Both the position numbers and the translations under genes were made by a program. A stretch of 64,000 nucleotides of DNA from Ampelomyces quisqualis (taxonomy: Eukaryota; Ascomycota; Dothideomycetes; Pleosporales; Phaeosphaeriaceae), in NCBI GenBank assembly GCA_018398575.1, contig JAGTXZ010000020.1:868001-932000 (forward strand), given 5' to 3'. Below, piece after piece: positions 34,808-47,699 of this stretch (its first letter is position 1; every line of letters begins with the position of its first letter). Under the pieces are notes generated by a model that was not told the origin of the DNA, did no database searches, and saw only the letters and a list, made by a program, of their open reading frames with translations.

Positions 34808-35324
34808 TGTTACAATCTAGGATTAAATAACTAAGAAGCTTTGCCTTATAAACACTAAAGTCTATAACTAAGCAGCAAGCTAAGTTAAGACGCTAAGGAA
34901 CAAATTACGTAAGCGTACTAGCAAGTACTAGCAAGACTAAGAAGGCTTAGCATACTAGGACACACTAGGACAACAGGACCTAACGTACTAGCAAGTACTA
35001 GTAGGACTAAGAAGACTTAGCATACTAGGACATACTAGGACAATAGAATCTAACTAAAGCATGTAGAACCTCTTTAGTATATAAGAACTATAATAAACTT
35101 TTATAGATTATTGTGTTTAACTTATGTTTTAACAACTTAAGTTAGTTACATTAAGCTATACAACCTTTATTACTCTTTTTAGAAAGCTCTAGCCTTTACT
35201 GTCTTAGTAACAATACCCTTTGTATCTAAAGCAACTCTGCACCTATCCGCGAAAACTAACCTTAGCTGTACTCTAGTCTACACTAGCACTCTTATTGTTT
35301 GCTACTAGACTAACAGTCTTAACA
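34808..35324 (+). repeat. 3' LTR of the chromovirus
   Basis: Same length as the 5' LTR and collinear with it; differences are mostly transitions. It ends TCTTAACA, with the terminal CA intact, followed by the TAACT duplicate. Confidence 0.9.
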
Positions 35325-35337
35325 TAACTATACTCTT

Positions 35338-37550
35338 GTTAGGAAAATATAACGTTAGCAACATCTATAATATTAGTAACACTATTAACACAACTATACT
35401 ACTAGCTACTAGATAGTTTTTAACTATGCTCTACTATGCTAAGTAATAATAGTAATACTTAGTATACTATTATTAGCAGCTTAGTTTATAGAACTCTTTT
35501 ATAAAATAGTTTATAGTTCTTATATTTAATATAGCTTTGCACTATCTACACAACTATATTACTAGTTAGTAGCTTGTTCTTAACTATGCCTAACTATAGT
35601 TTAAGTCTAAAGCAATTTCTTTAATAGCGCTATTACTTAGTTTAGGTTTTACTGTAAATTTATACTATCTTTACACTTTAAATTAATTTTACGTTATGTC
35701 TACATATATACTTCTTTTACAATACTTTTTATATTCTTATACTTTTAGAACTAGGCTACGTATCTACTTAAGTGTTTTTTATTCTATAGCTTTACATAGT
35801 AGTGTACTATACTCTACAGTTCTACTACTTAATTTACTTAATTTATACTAGCCTCTTAAGCTTTATAGAGATTTTCTTGTTATAATCTTACTTAATCTCT
35901 TTTTCTTTTGTTATTATACTTTATAGACTACTGCGTAACAAGGTCTTTACGTTCTACTTTTTTAGAACTTTTGTTTCTAGATTGCTTTCTAGGTTGTATA
36001 GAATAATGCCCTTATATATATCTACTAGCTAGCCTAATTAATATACTCTAAACATAAATTAGTCTTAGGTACTCTATTTATCTTAAGGCTCTATAATTAT
36101 AACTTTATTTGCTTTAATTAGCGTAATAGCTTTTATAAAAGCTATTAACGCTACTAAAATAAATGTTAAGTCTAAGTACTTCTATTTTGCTAACATAGTG
36201 TCTATTTTAGACTTTAGCATTCTTTATCTTAGCAAAAGAACTATATCTTTACTAAATTTTTTTTAAAGCTCTATCTAGAGCACTAGTTACACACATAGTT
36301 TGTATAAGCTAATAAGGATTTTAGACTAAACGTTGCGTAGTATTATTTAATTATCTACTAGGCTTCTCTAATTAGAATTAAGTTTAGTTTTAATATAAGT
36401 TCTCTTAGCCTTTAGCTTAATTGCCTTATACTTTATAATATACGTTAGAAAAACATAATATTAGCAACATCTGTAATATTAGCAACACTATTAACATAAC
36501 TGTACTACTAGCTACTAAACAGTTCTTAACTGTGCTCTGTTATGCTAAGTAATAATAGTAATACCTAGTATACTATTATTAGCAGCCTAGTTTATAGAAC
36601 TCTTTTATAAAATAGTTTATAGTTCTTATATTTAATATAGCTTTACACTATCTATACAACTGTGTTGCTAGTTAGCAGCCTATCTTTAACTATACCTAAC
36701 TATAGTTTAAGTCTAAGGCAATCTCTTTAATAGCGCTATTACTTAGTTTAAGTTTTGCTGCAAATCTATACTATCCTTGCACTTTAAATTAATTTTGCGT
36801 TACGTCTACGTATATACTTCTTTTATAATACTTTTTATATTCTTATACTCTTAGAACTAGGCTATATATCTACTTAAGCGTTTTTTATTTTATAGCTTTA
36901 CACAGTAGTGTACTATACTCTACAGTTCTACTACTTAATTTACCTAATTTACACTAGCTCTTTAAGCTTTATAGAGATTTTCTTGTTATAATCTTACTTA
37001 ATCTTTTCTCCTTCTATTGTTACACTTTGCAGACTACTGCATAACAATATCTTTATATTCTACTTCTTTAGAACTTTTGTTTCTAGATTGCTTTTTAAGT
37101 TATACAGAATAATACTCTTATACACGTCTACTAGCTAGCCTAGTTAATATACTCTAAATATAAATTAGTCTTAAGTACCCTATTTGTCTTAAGGCTCTAC
37201 AATTATAACTTTATTTGCCTTAATTAGCGTAATAGCTTTTGCAAACGCTATTAACGCTACTAAAATAAATATTAAGTCTAGGTTCTTCTATTTTGCTAAC
37301 ATAGCGTCTATTTTAGACTTTAGCATTTTTCCTTTTAGTAGAAAAACTATATCTTTGCTAAATTTTTTTTAAAGCTCTATTTAGAGCACTAGTTGCACAC
37401 ATAGTTTGTATAAGCTAATAAGAATTTTAGCCTAAACGTTACGTAGTACTGTTTAATTATCTGCTAGGCTCCTTTAATTAGAATTAGGTCTAGTTTTAAT
37501 ATAAGTCTTCTTAGCTTTTAGCTTAATTGCCTTGTACTTTGCACTATATG
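35338..37550 (+). repeat. Two tandem 1,106-bp repeats
   Basis: Copy 1 starts at 35338 (GTTAGGAAAATATAACG) and copy 2 at 36444 (GTTAGAAAAACATAATA). Markers along the unit stay exactly 1,106 bp apart (for example 35357/36463 and 36414/37520), so no net insertion or deletion separates the copies; differences are mainly transitions. A truncated third copy of the unit start (about 28303-28381) lies on the other side of the chromovirus, which landed in it. No open frame or recognised domain. Confidence 0.85.
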
Positions 37551-40500
37551 CAAGTAGTAAGTTAAGGTTATTAGCAAACATTTCTTTATCTAGCTGCTAA
37601 AAGTGCTGTTAGATATATATTAATGTAAACTACTTAGTTTTTTTACTTCTTTTACTTTTAAACAGCGCAGCCTTAAGCTAGGCTAGTATTAGAAATATTG
37701 TAATACTTTATATCTTAGCGCAGTTAAATATATATACACTCTTAGCTTTTACACTATTTAGCTCTTCTTATAGTAGTACTATCTTGTATTTTATTATTGT
37801 ATTAGCTATAAGCAATTAGAAGTTATCTATTTAGTATAGGTAGTAGAACGTTAGGAAGTTACTCTTAATGCCTAAAATCTTCTAGCTCTATAGGTCTTGC
37901 GTAACTAGAGTTTAACGCAGTATAAACTTTACTGCAATCTTCTCTTCTAACGCTATAAGCGCTATATACTTAGAAGAATTAAGCACGTTTTTAACTTCTT
38001 TTTGTACCTTAGATAAGTAGGTGTCTTAGCCTTTTGCTATAACTAGGCCTAATATCTTTCTTATCTCTCTTATATCTATAATTTTCTTAATACTTGTGTA
38101 TATAGAGTTAGCAGCAGTAAATAGTTTAGAACTATCTATATTATCTTTCTTGCCTGTAAGACAGTACTAGTTTAAAAAGTTCTTATTGTCTTACAGTCTA
38201 CTAAGCGCTAGAGAGATAAAAATAAGTATCTTGTAAAGACTCTTCTCTATTAGTGTACCTAAGAGAGCCTAAGCCTTCTACTTATAACTATAGTTCTTGC
38301 TTTAAATAGTCTTATACAAGTTACTTATAATAGTGTTCTTAAATTTGCAGTTATAGAACTTATTAAAGATAATACGTCTTTACATTACTACGTAGCTAAG
38401 AATATTAAAAGTATTTCTTGTACTTACTTTACTACCTCTTAATAATATTTTGTGTATAGTTATAAGTCTTATAGTTTAGTATTTATTAAGCACGCGTTTA
38501 ACTAGTGTTGTGTAGCTATATACAATTATAAATTAGCTAGTAAATAGTGCTAGATAGTGCGTAGTTATATTTAGGTAGACTTTTAGTATATAGCGTTCTT
38601 AGATGTACTATAGAACTATCTCTACATACTTCTTACTATTCTTTGTAAATTTATGCAGTAAGACGTTTTAGTTAGACGCTGTAAGGTACTATTTAACTTA
38701 TAAATTAATCTTTATCTCTATTTCTTTGTCTACTATTAGTGCGCCTATACTCTATAGAGAAGTATTATCTATAAAGTAGATATAAAGTATAAGAAGGTCT
38801 TTTAGGTTGCACTATTTAGATTTGCAGAGGCTTATAGTAATAATTTTAGCCTTCTATATAGCTAGTGCGCAGCCTTATCTGCTTACTATAGATGCTGCTA
38901 ACTATAGCTTTTCTAGTATTAAAGAGTTTTTTTTACATATATATAAGAATGTTTGTTAGTTAGTTATAGAGCACTGTTATTAACTATTGTCTTTAGCTTT
39001 ATGTTAACTAGTTTTATTCTTTAATTAGTTCTCTTACACTTTAGTCTAGTTCTTAAAGTGTGTATACCTTATAATTATTATAAGTATAGCTAATCTTATT
39101 TTTTCTATACCTATTATGTTTCTAAATATACTGCTATTGTCTAAAGATAGCTCTTTTTTATAAAGTATGTAGGCTTCTGTTAGTTAGTATACTATAAATA
39201 GGACTATTAGTCTCTATAATAAATGTAGTATTATAGGCGCGTTATTCTTAAAGTCTTCTAGTAGAAATCTAAAGAAGTTAGCTACTTTCTACTATTTGTC
39301 CTCTTAGTAGTGTTCTATTACTACTCTAATTTAAGCTTATAGTTTATCTACTATTTTATCTTACATATTAGTTGCGTAGATTATAGTTATAAGCTTTTTA
39401 TAGTACACTTACCTTGCGTTTAGTAGAGCTTAGAGCTGTAGCCTTTCTTCTAACGCAAGTTGTTTTACTAACTAAAGCTCTTTATCCTTATTTTTGTTAC
39501 CTTTATTATACTCTTTTTATTTTTCTTTACTGCTAGAGTAAGTATCTTTCTCTAGTAACCTTTATTATTTCTTTATAGCACTTTTGCGTTTTTGTCTAGG
39601 TATAGTAATTAGCGTAGATATTGCGTTGTTCTGTATTTGCGCAGTATCTTTATCTCTACTTTCCTCTACTTTTTTTATAGTGCTGTTGTTTTGCTTCTCT
39701 AAGCGCTTAATTTTAGTAGTTAGGGTCTTAATGCGTATGTCTAGGCTGTTATCCTTCTTCTTTTTACTCCTGCTCTATCTGTTAAAGCGTTTGCTACTAT
39801 TTGCTTTAAGTCTTATTAATAGTTTATAGGCTAGGTCTACTAGCGCTCTTATTATCTTTTATTATTTATAGTTATTATCTTTAGTATTATTATTAAGCTC
39901 TAAGTAGAAGCGCCTTTGCCTCTTGTCTCTAGTAGCACCTACTAGGTTTATAATGTTACTATTACTACCTAAAGTAAAGTGCACTATATTATATAGTTAG
40001 CTATTGTTATTTATATACTATTCTAAGTTGTATTACTACTAGGCTTAACTTTGTCTTGTACTAGAATCTAGCATTTAATTGCAACGCTCTTAAGGCTTCT
40101 TATCTTAACGTATAAGTTAATAGTTACAGCTAGATTATTATTGTTAGTAATTAGGCGCAGCGCTAACGCGTTAAATATCTTTAAAGTTCTAACTATATAC
40201 TAGTCTATAAATTTTAGTTGCAATAGGTGTTTAACAAGTGCACTATATTTAAGATGTTATAGCTTTATCTTAAAGTTACTATCTTTAAGCTACTATTAAC
40301 ATATAGCTATTATTAGCCTTAAAAGTAAAAAGGTCTAGGCAGTTTAATAATGTACGCTGTCTATAATATAGATATTAACGTTGTTAAGTAATAGTTTAGT
40401 TGTTATTATAGTAAGGCCTATTAGCTAAGTTACTAAAGTAGTAGAAGAACTTAAGACTACTAATACTAACTGCGTACGTTCTAGTTCTAAGTTTGCAGGC

Positions 40501-41077
40501 GTTAGCTATCTTTCTATGTGTTTAGCTTTAACTTTGTTACTATAGTCTTAAATTTCTAAGATTATCTTTTTCTATACAGCGCCAGCTGTTACCTTATAGA
40601 ATTCTCTTAGTATACTACTATTAGTTAGTCTAGAGTATATAGTATACTTAAGCTATTTATCTATTATTAGGCCGCGCATTATCTTTAGGTAGTTAGCCTA
40701 TTAGTATACCTGTTTAATCTTATTATATATGTTTTTATACTAAATAAAATCTATTATCTCTTTAACCTATATGCGCTAGTCTACTATATTAATATTATAG
40801 CCTATTCTTACAATTACCTGTAATACGTTATTAGTAGTTATTGTCTTTACATTACTTATATACTATTTATTTAATTAAGGTAGCTACTACTTATACTTAT
40901 TATTGCGTTTCTATAACGCGCGCATTATACAATATATTACGTATAATAGTTAAGAATAGTATAAGTAGGTATAAGAATAGTAAAATAGCTATAGCTTAGT
41001 TAGTGTATATAGGTGTGCTTGTGTTATATACTTACTTATAATAGTATTATAATATATAGCGTAGTATAGTAAATATA
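37551..41077 (+). repeat. 3.5-kb long repeat, copy A
   Basis: It aligns end to end with 54997-58500 in the same orientation; copy A is 23 bp longer because of a small duplication near 39,850. No intact gene. Read on the minus strand, long stretches look like decayed coding sequence (for example Lys/Glu/Ser-rich, coiled-coil-like, about 39,590-39,830), but I could not assign a family. The plus-strand open frame at 39584-39829 is a hydrophobic antisense shadow of that stretch. Confidence 0.8.
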
Positions 41078-41336
41078 ATATAGAAAATTACGTATATTTA
41101 CGTTATAGTACTATTGTTATTGTTATATAGTTATAGTACGTTTGTAGTAGCAACGCAGCATTATATAGTTATAGTAGTAGGTTAAATTATAGGTATAAGT
41201 AAAAGTAAGTCAAGTTTTATTCTAGTATTATATAGCTTCTTACCTAGCGCTAATACGTTGTGTTATATCTTTAAGGTAAGTAAAAGTATATTCTAAGAAG
41301 GCGCCTTTTACTACGTGTTATTCTTAGTGCAGCACT

Positions 41337-41678
41337 GTACAGTACTATAGGACACTGTGTAGCACTAAGTAAAATTCTTACTTTCTAAGTTTTTGTATTA
41401 TAGTGTAAGCAACTTACCTCTTGTATATTATATTAGTAGTACTCTCTTTAGTCTAGCAGGTAAACTTAGCTAAACCTACTAGTACTATTGCAGTAGATAG
41501 GTCTACTGTACAGTACTATAGGACACTATATAGCACTAAGTAAAATTCTTACTTTCTATATTTTTGTATTATAATATAGGCAACTTACCTCTTATATATT
41601 ATATTAGTAGCACTCTCTTTAGTCTAGCAGGCAAACTTAGCTAAACCTACTAGTACTATTATAGTAGACAAGTTACGC
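41337..41678 (+). repeat. 171-bp unit tandemly duplicated
   Basis: GTACAGTACTATAGGACAC starts each unit at 41337 and 41508. The two units run in parallel through TCTAGCAGG and ACCTACTAGTACTATT, with only transition-type differences. Confidence 0.85.
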
Positions 41679-44640
41679 AATAAGGCTGCGTTAAAATATT
41701 TAAGTTATATACTAGCGTCTAGTAGTTTATGTAGAATTATAGAGAAGTTTTTTATGCGTCTATAGTTCTGTTAGCAAAGGGGGCTATCTGTTACCTTCTA
41801 TTTCTTTGCACTATATTGTTCTATTATAATTCTATATTATCTGTTAGTATATCTAACGCCCTAGACTATATACTATTAGCGTAGATAGTAGTTAATAGAT
41901 CTCTACAGTGTACGTAGCTTGCAGCTAGCAAAGAAGTGTACAGCAGCCTACTTCTGTTATATATTTTAATATTAGTTTAAAATATTTATGTTTTTAACTA
42001 GATAATTCTACTCTACGTTCTATAGATTTGTTTATAAGGAGATTAGTTTCTTCTTTTTTAACGCTAAGTTTGCTGTTAATATAGTAGTATTTCTTTATTT
42101 AGGTATTTTCTCTTAGTATTAGCAACTAATATTGCAAATTGTATAGTATGTAGTATCTTATAAAGAATACTATTATTGTCTATTATCTTATATTCTTATA
42201 TAATAGCCTTGTCTCTTATTAACATGTCTTGTAGTGTAGTGTTTCTGCTTAGTGCTAGTATACTAGAGTGCTTAACTTCCTACGCTACTATTCTACTTAG
42301 ATATTACTATGCGTGTATAATTTCTTAATAACTCTACTCTTTTAGTTGCATAGATTATGTACTACTGCTTTAGATTATTAATCTAGTCTTTAGCCTAATA
42401 TAGTTAGTGCTAGGTAATTATTCTTTAATTTTAGTGTTTGCTAGGCTAATATTATCTAGTTATTTTAGTTAATGCGCTAGCTAAAATACTAGAGATTGTA
42501 GGCCCTGTAAGATAATTTGTGTAATAGCTATTCTTATTCTAGTTAAGTATAGTATTATTACGCTTTTTTGACTGTAACTACACTATAATATTACTCTTAG
42601 TTTTTACGCTTACAAACAGCCTAGCGTTGTTTTATTTTAGGTATATAGCATTCTTGTATTTATATTAGCATAGTCTTACTACCTAGTTGCGTATATCTTT
42701 TTAGCGTCTGTCTTACAGCTCTGTAGCTATCTATTTTATAGTTACTTATTGCAGTGCTCCTAGCTTGTTAATATATTACCTATTGTTTATAGTAAACTCT
42801 TGCTAACCTACGTACACCTATAGTTAATCTATTATATCTGTTGCTTTGCAGTGTAATAGTCTAGAGAGTAATAGTACCTTATAGTTCTCTTCTATCTTGT
42901 TTAAGCTGTATATTGCAACAATATAGTCTAAGAGGTAGGCTAGATCTTTGTAGTTAGGATTGCGCTCTTTAGGTAACTTAATAAAGCTCTTAACGTCTAT
43001 ACTATTAACAACGCGCATGTCTTTAAGCTAGTTAACTAAATTATTAAGCTTATAGTAGGTCTTCTAGAAGTTAGCTATATATAGCTGTAGGCTGTAGTAT
43101 ATATTTAGATATGTTAAGATCTGCTAGCTACTATATATAGTCTTAGCTCTTATCTTGTTATACTACGCGCAATATCTCTAGCAAATAGCGTAGATAATAT
43201 CTATTATCTTAGTAGGATATTTGCCTATTATGCTTTTCTCTACTATAAAGTGTAAGAAATAGGCGCAGACTTTAGCCTTCTATGCGCAGGTAATACCTTA
43301 GTCTATTAGTTAGTATAATATTATGCTACCTGCAGGCAGAAACATAACTCTATTATATTAGTAAGTATTATAACCTCTATTGCTACAATAAGCCTGCAGT
43401 ACATTAATACTATATATACTAAACATTTTATAGCAATTAGCAGCTTATCTAAAGCTTAGCTACTGCGTGTTTATAAGACAAGAACCTGTTAATTAGTAAT
43501 AATACTTATCTGTTTATATAGTTATTAAACTATTTTACCTATTCTAGTATAATGTTAGTGTCTATTTAGGTAAAATTATTGTCCTAATAGATATAACTAA
43601 GACTATAAATATTTAGGTTCTTCTTACTATCTATATAAGTTATGTAGTTTAAGAATTCTATAAACTATAAAAGCACTTAGTCTAAGCTATCTACGTTTAT
43701 ATACAGTACACTAGTTATATACTCTTTATTTAGTCTAGGTCTAGCTTTTAGATTATCTACTAACGTGTATTAGGGCAAGTGTTTCTAGTATATGCTAGCC
43801 TTATCTATATTAAATAAATTCTTAGGCGCGTATCTACTTACTACGTTGCAAATCTCTTCTATTATAAGCTTAGTATCCTTAACTATTATACTACTATAGT
43901 TGCCTACTGTTTTTGTAAACTGTTTATGTAGCTGCATACTATGTTATTATTTATATATAGTAAGCTATCTGTTATTAAACTCTAGTATTTTGTAGCTATT
44001 GTATTTAGGCAGCTGTTACTAAAGTTAATATATAGTTTTGCAAATTATATTATTAGTAACATTAACGTAGGCTGCCTATAACTCTATATACTAGTTATTT
44101 AAAGCTGCCTTAAGAGTTTCTTATTGCAGACGTCTATTATGCGCGTAGTTATAGCTAGTGTATTTAGTTTTGTTACTGTCTAGGTGTTCTTGTGTTATTA
44201 GAAGAATATTAGTTACATTATTTAGTTATACATAGTAGTAAAAGGCTCTAGTAGCCTATATAGCAAGTTATTATAGTATTAAATATAAAAATAATACCTT
44301 ATGTTTGCAAACCTTAACACGTTCTGTAATAGTCTAGGTATAACTATATTGCTAGTTAAGCGTTAGACTTTAACCTATCTATAAACTAGGTAATATAGGC
44401 TTAATATTGTAGTAGCAGAATAATAGTAGAAACTAAATGTATTTATAATAAGTAATCTACTATCTAATATAGTAAAGACAATACACTTACGCATACTAAT
44501 ACTCTGGTAGCTACTTATAGCATTTAATATAAAATAAAATCTAAACTTAGCCTTAAACCTATGCTAGTATTATTATAGCACTAATTAGTTACTTAAAGTA
44601 CCTATTATAGTAGATAGCTTATAATTAACGCTAATAGTAC
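41679..44640. other. RIP-degraded sequence, no gene assigned
   Basis: No supported gene. A 64-codon minus-strand frame (42824-43018) has survived and looks like real former coding sequence (KERNPNYKDLAYLLDYIVAI), but the flanking frame is broken and the family was not recognised. Confidence 0.5.
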
Positions 44641-45008
44641 TCTTTAGTAGATAACAGTTGTAAATAGTACAACGTAACTATAGCTACTAGTTATTAGAAG
44701 AGCCTGCTGTAGTAGTAGGTTGCGTGCAGCACTAGTAGTATTTTCTAGTAGACAATAGTTACTAATAGTGCAACGCAACTGTAGCTACTAGTAGTTAGAA
44801 GAGCCTACTATAGTAGTAGGTTGCGTGCAGCACTAGTAGTATTCTCTAGTAAATAATAGTTACTAATAGTGCAACGCAACTGTAGCTGCTAGTAGTTAGA
44901 AAAGCCTACTGTAGTAGTAGGTTGCGTGCAGCACTAGTAGTATTTTCTAGTAGACAACAGTTACTAATAGTGCAACGCAACTGTAGCTGCTAGTTGTTAA
45001 AAGAGCCT
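44641..45008 (+). repeat. 101-bp minisatellite, about 3.6 copies
   Basis: TTGCGTGCAGCACTAGTAGT recurs at 44720, 44821 and 44922, an exact 101-bp period. Each unit also contains GCAACGCAACTGTAGCT, partly complementary to GGTTGCGTGCAGC in the same unit, so it can fold back. Confidence 0.9.
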
Positions 45009-45602
45009 AATTATAGAAATTAATATGTTTAAAGTGTTTGCTACCTTATATACTATACACAAGATTTATAAAGTATTACGCGTTACCTCTTGTGCATATT
45101 CTTCTCTACTAAGCGTCTCTAAGACAAATAAATGCAGGCTTATTATTTTAATTTATATAGGTGTCCTTTAAAGTCTTAGTTATACCTACTAGCGTAGTAG
45201 GTATCCTTTTTATTACTAGCTAGCAGTATCTTAGTATAGATAAGTTTAATGCGCGTAACTTCTTTACGTTAATAGAAGTTCTTAAAGCTATAATAAAGCT
45301 TAGTAACAATAGAGAACTTAATATTATATAAGTTGTAGTTAGAATATCTTAATATCTAGATGTTAGATTGCTGCTCATAGAGTCTAACAGAAATACATTA
45401 TATATAGTATAAGAGAGGTTACAGCTACTTAGGTAGGCTTTACTATTAAAGAGCCTAATAAGAGTACTAGGATAGAGATGTCCTAACAAACAACTGCAAC
45501 TCTACATTATCCTTAATTTTTGCCTGTAACAATATATAGACAAAAGCATGTAAATTATAGTTATATCTCTAATATCTTCTAGTTACCTAATAGCATAAGA
45601 AT

Positions 45603-46078
45603 TGCGTTCTTAAGTTAGGCTAAGTTATTAATATATATTACAGGACATAATAAAGTTATTGTAATAACAGCGCTCTTAAGTTAGGCTAAGTTATTAATGT
45701 GCGCACTAAGATACTATTGTAGCTATTGTTATAGAGATTCTTACTTTTAAACACGCTATAAAGTATCTTAGTTAAGTAATAGTGTTACAAGATATAATAA
45801 AGTTATTGCAACAATAGCGCTCTTAAGTTAGGCTAAGTTATTAATGTGCACATTAGGATACTATTATAGCTGTTATTATAGAGATTCTTACTTTTAAACA
45901 CGCTATAAAGTATCTTAGTTAAGTAATAGTATTGCAGGATATAACAAAGTTGTTGTAACAATAGCGCTCTTAAGTTAGGCTAAGTTATTAATATACGCTC
46001 TAAAATACTATTATAGCTGTTGTTATAGAGATTCTTGTTGTTAAACACGTTATAAGGTATCTTAGTTAAGCTATAACA
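45603..46078 (+). repeat. 147-bp minisatellite, about 3.2 copies
   Basis: CGCTCTTAAGTTAGGCTAAG recurs at 45671, 45818 and 45965, an exact 147-bp period, preceded by a shortened unit at 45603-45670. The copies differ by transitions only over most of their length. Confidence 0.9.
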
Positions 46079-47699
46079 TCTAAACAGCTACTAAAAAGTC
46101 TATTTAAGATATAAATTTGCTTTTATACTAGTAGGCTAAGAAGTAGCGTAAGTGTAGTGCTAACAATATAGTAAAGCTTAGTTCTAGATTTTTAAACTAC
46201 ATAAACATATAGACATAATAAGTATAGTTTTAGTTTTGTAAGAATAAAAATATAGTAAAGAATTAAGTCTCTTAGACTTACAAGAAATATATATACAAAG
46301 ACAGTAACATTAAATTAAGAGTATAAGTTACGTGTTAAAAAGCAGCTGCATATATAAGTATATAGGTAAATTTATCTTTAGTTTTAAAGTTAAGAAAGTG
46401 TAAAGAGTTGCAAGTGTATAATAAATAAAAATAATACTAAGTTCTATATATATTTTAACAAAAGACTGTTACCTTAACTCTAAGACTAGAGATATATAGG
46501 TAAATGTATCTCTAGTTTTAAGGTTAAGAAAACATATATATAGTAAGAGGCAGAGGGTAGCTAGCTAGCAAGGCTATTATATGCTCTATTAGCGCTAATA
46601 GTTTAAGAGCAAGCAGCACGTAAATGCGTTTAATATATAGTAGTTTATTAATAGTCTTTATTACTATTTAGCTCCTATTATATTTATATATTAGGGCAAG
46701 TTAGAATAGTAGTTTCTAGTAGATAACTATCCTATACTGTGCCAGAAAAAGAATATAAATTAGATCTGCAGGCATTTTAAAACTAGAAAAGATTAAATAT
46801 ACTAGCTACTTAGAACATTAGTTAACACTATATATAAATTATACTTATTATTTCTTACTATTAAGTAATTGCTTACGCCTGTTACTAGTCTTACCTATAG
46901 TATATATAGTACACTATTCTACCTGCTTCTATTTGTACTAAGCCTAGCTACCTTAGTATAGGTTGTATATTAGGCTGCTAGAGCTACTAGTCTATTTTTT
47001 TTATACTTTTAAACCTTGTACGTGTCTACTTGCAGGTATACTTACCTTTTTAGGTGTTTAGGTTCTACTATATATATTCTAAACGTGCAGTAACTTATTT
47101 ATTCTAGAGTATTAATATTTTTTAGCGTAAAGATTATTATTAATATTAATCTTTATTAAGCTGTGTTAGCTAGCCTAACTAATCTAGTTATTAACAAGTA
47201 AGCTCTAGTGTAATAACGTAACAGTTATTAGAGTAATAAAGAATATTAAAGGAAAAAAAAATATTAGTTATTATGCCTATAACTGTTAGCATAGTTCTGT
47301 ATACAGGTTAAGTAACTATAAACTATAGTAGACTTTAGTAGACTACTATAGATAATAGACTATATAGCACAAGATAGATACTGCTAGTAACTACCTTAAT
47401 ACTACGTAACTAATATTAATACTGTTTTTGCACACTTAGTCTTCTTATATCTAAACTATAGAGTTGTATATAAATAAATTAGTAATAGATTATATATGCA
47501 TACTATATAGCTTTTATACTAAGACGTACGCAGAACTTGTTAAACACAGTGCTTAATACTAGACGCGTTGCTACCTACTACCTAATAATACGCTAGTTAT
47601 AACTTCTAACACTATAATATAATAGCACAGCTCTAATAGCTGTAACGCAATAAATGCTACTCTAGATAACGCAGTACCTGCTTTATATAGCAACACCTT
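46079..47699. other. RIP-degraded sequence, no gene assigned
   Basis: No supported gene. A direct repeat of about 40 bp (TATAGGTAAAT-TATCT-TAGTTTTAA) occurs near 46,360 and 46,492. Confidence 0.5.

Larger units (their letters stand above)
28382..35324 (+). mobile_element. Complete Ty3/gypsy chromovirus-type LTR retrotransposon, RIP-inactivated
   Basis: Two 517-bp LTRs (28382-28898 and 34808-35324) bracket a 5.9-kb interior, and TAACT is duplicated on both sides (28377-28381 and 35325-35329). Order inside: gag with a decayed zinc knuckle, protease/reverse transcriptase/RNase H, integrase, chromodomain, then a polypurine tract directly before the 3' LTR. All coding is on the plus strand. Both reverse transcriptase and integrase active sites are mutated, and stops are frequent. 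The element inserted into one of the GTTAGGAAAA-type repeats found at 28303-28381 and from 35338. Confidence 0.92.

Noticed and set aside
39584..39829. 81-codon hydrophobic frame (and its copy at 57072-57275)
   Set aside because: It looks like a membrane protein only because it is antisense to a Lys/Glu-rich decayed frame; present in both repeat copies.
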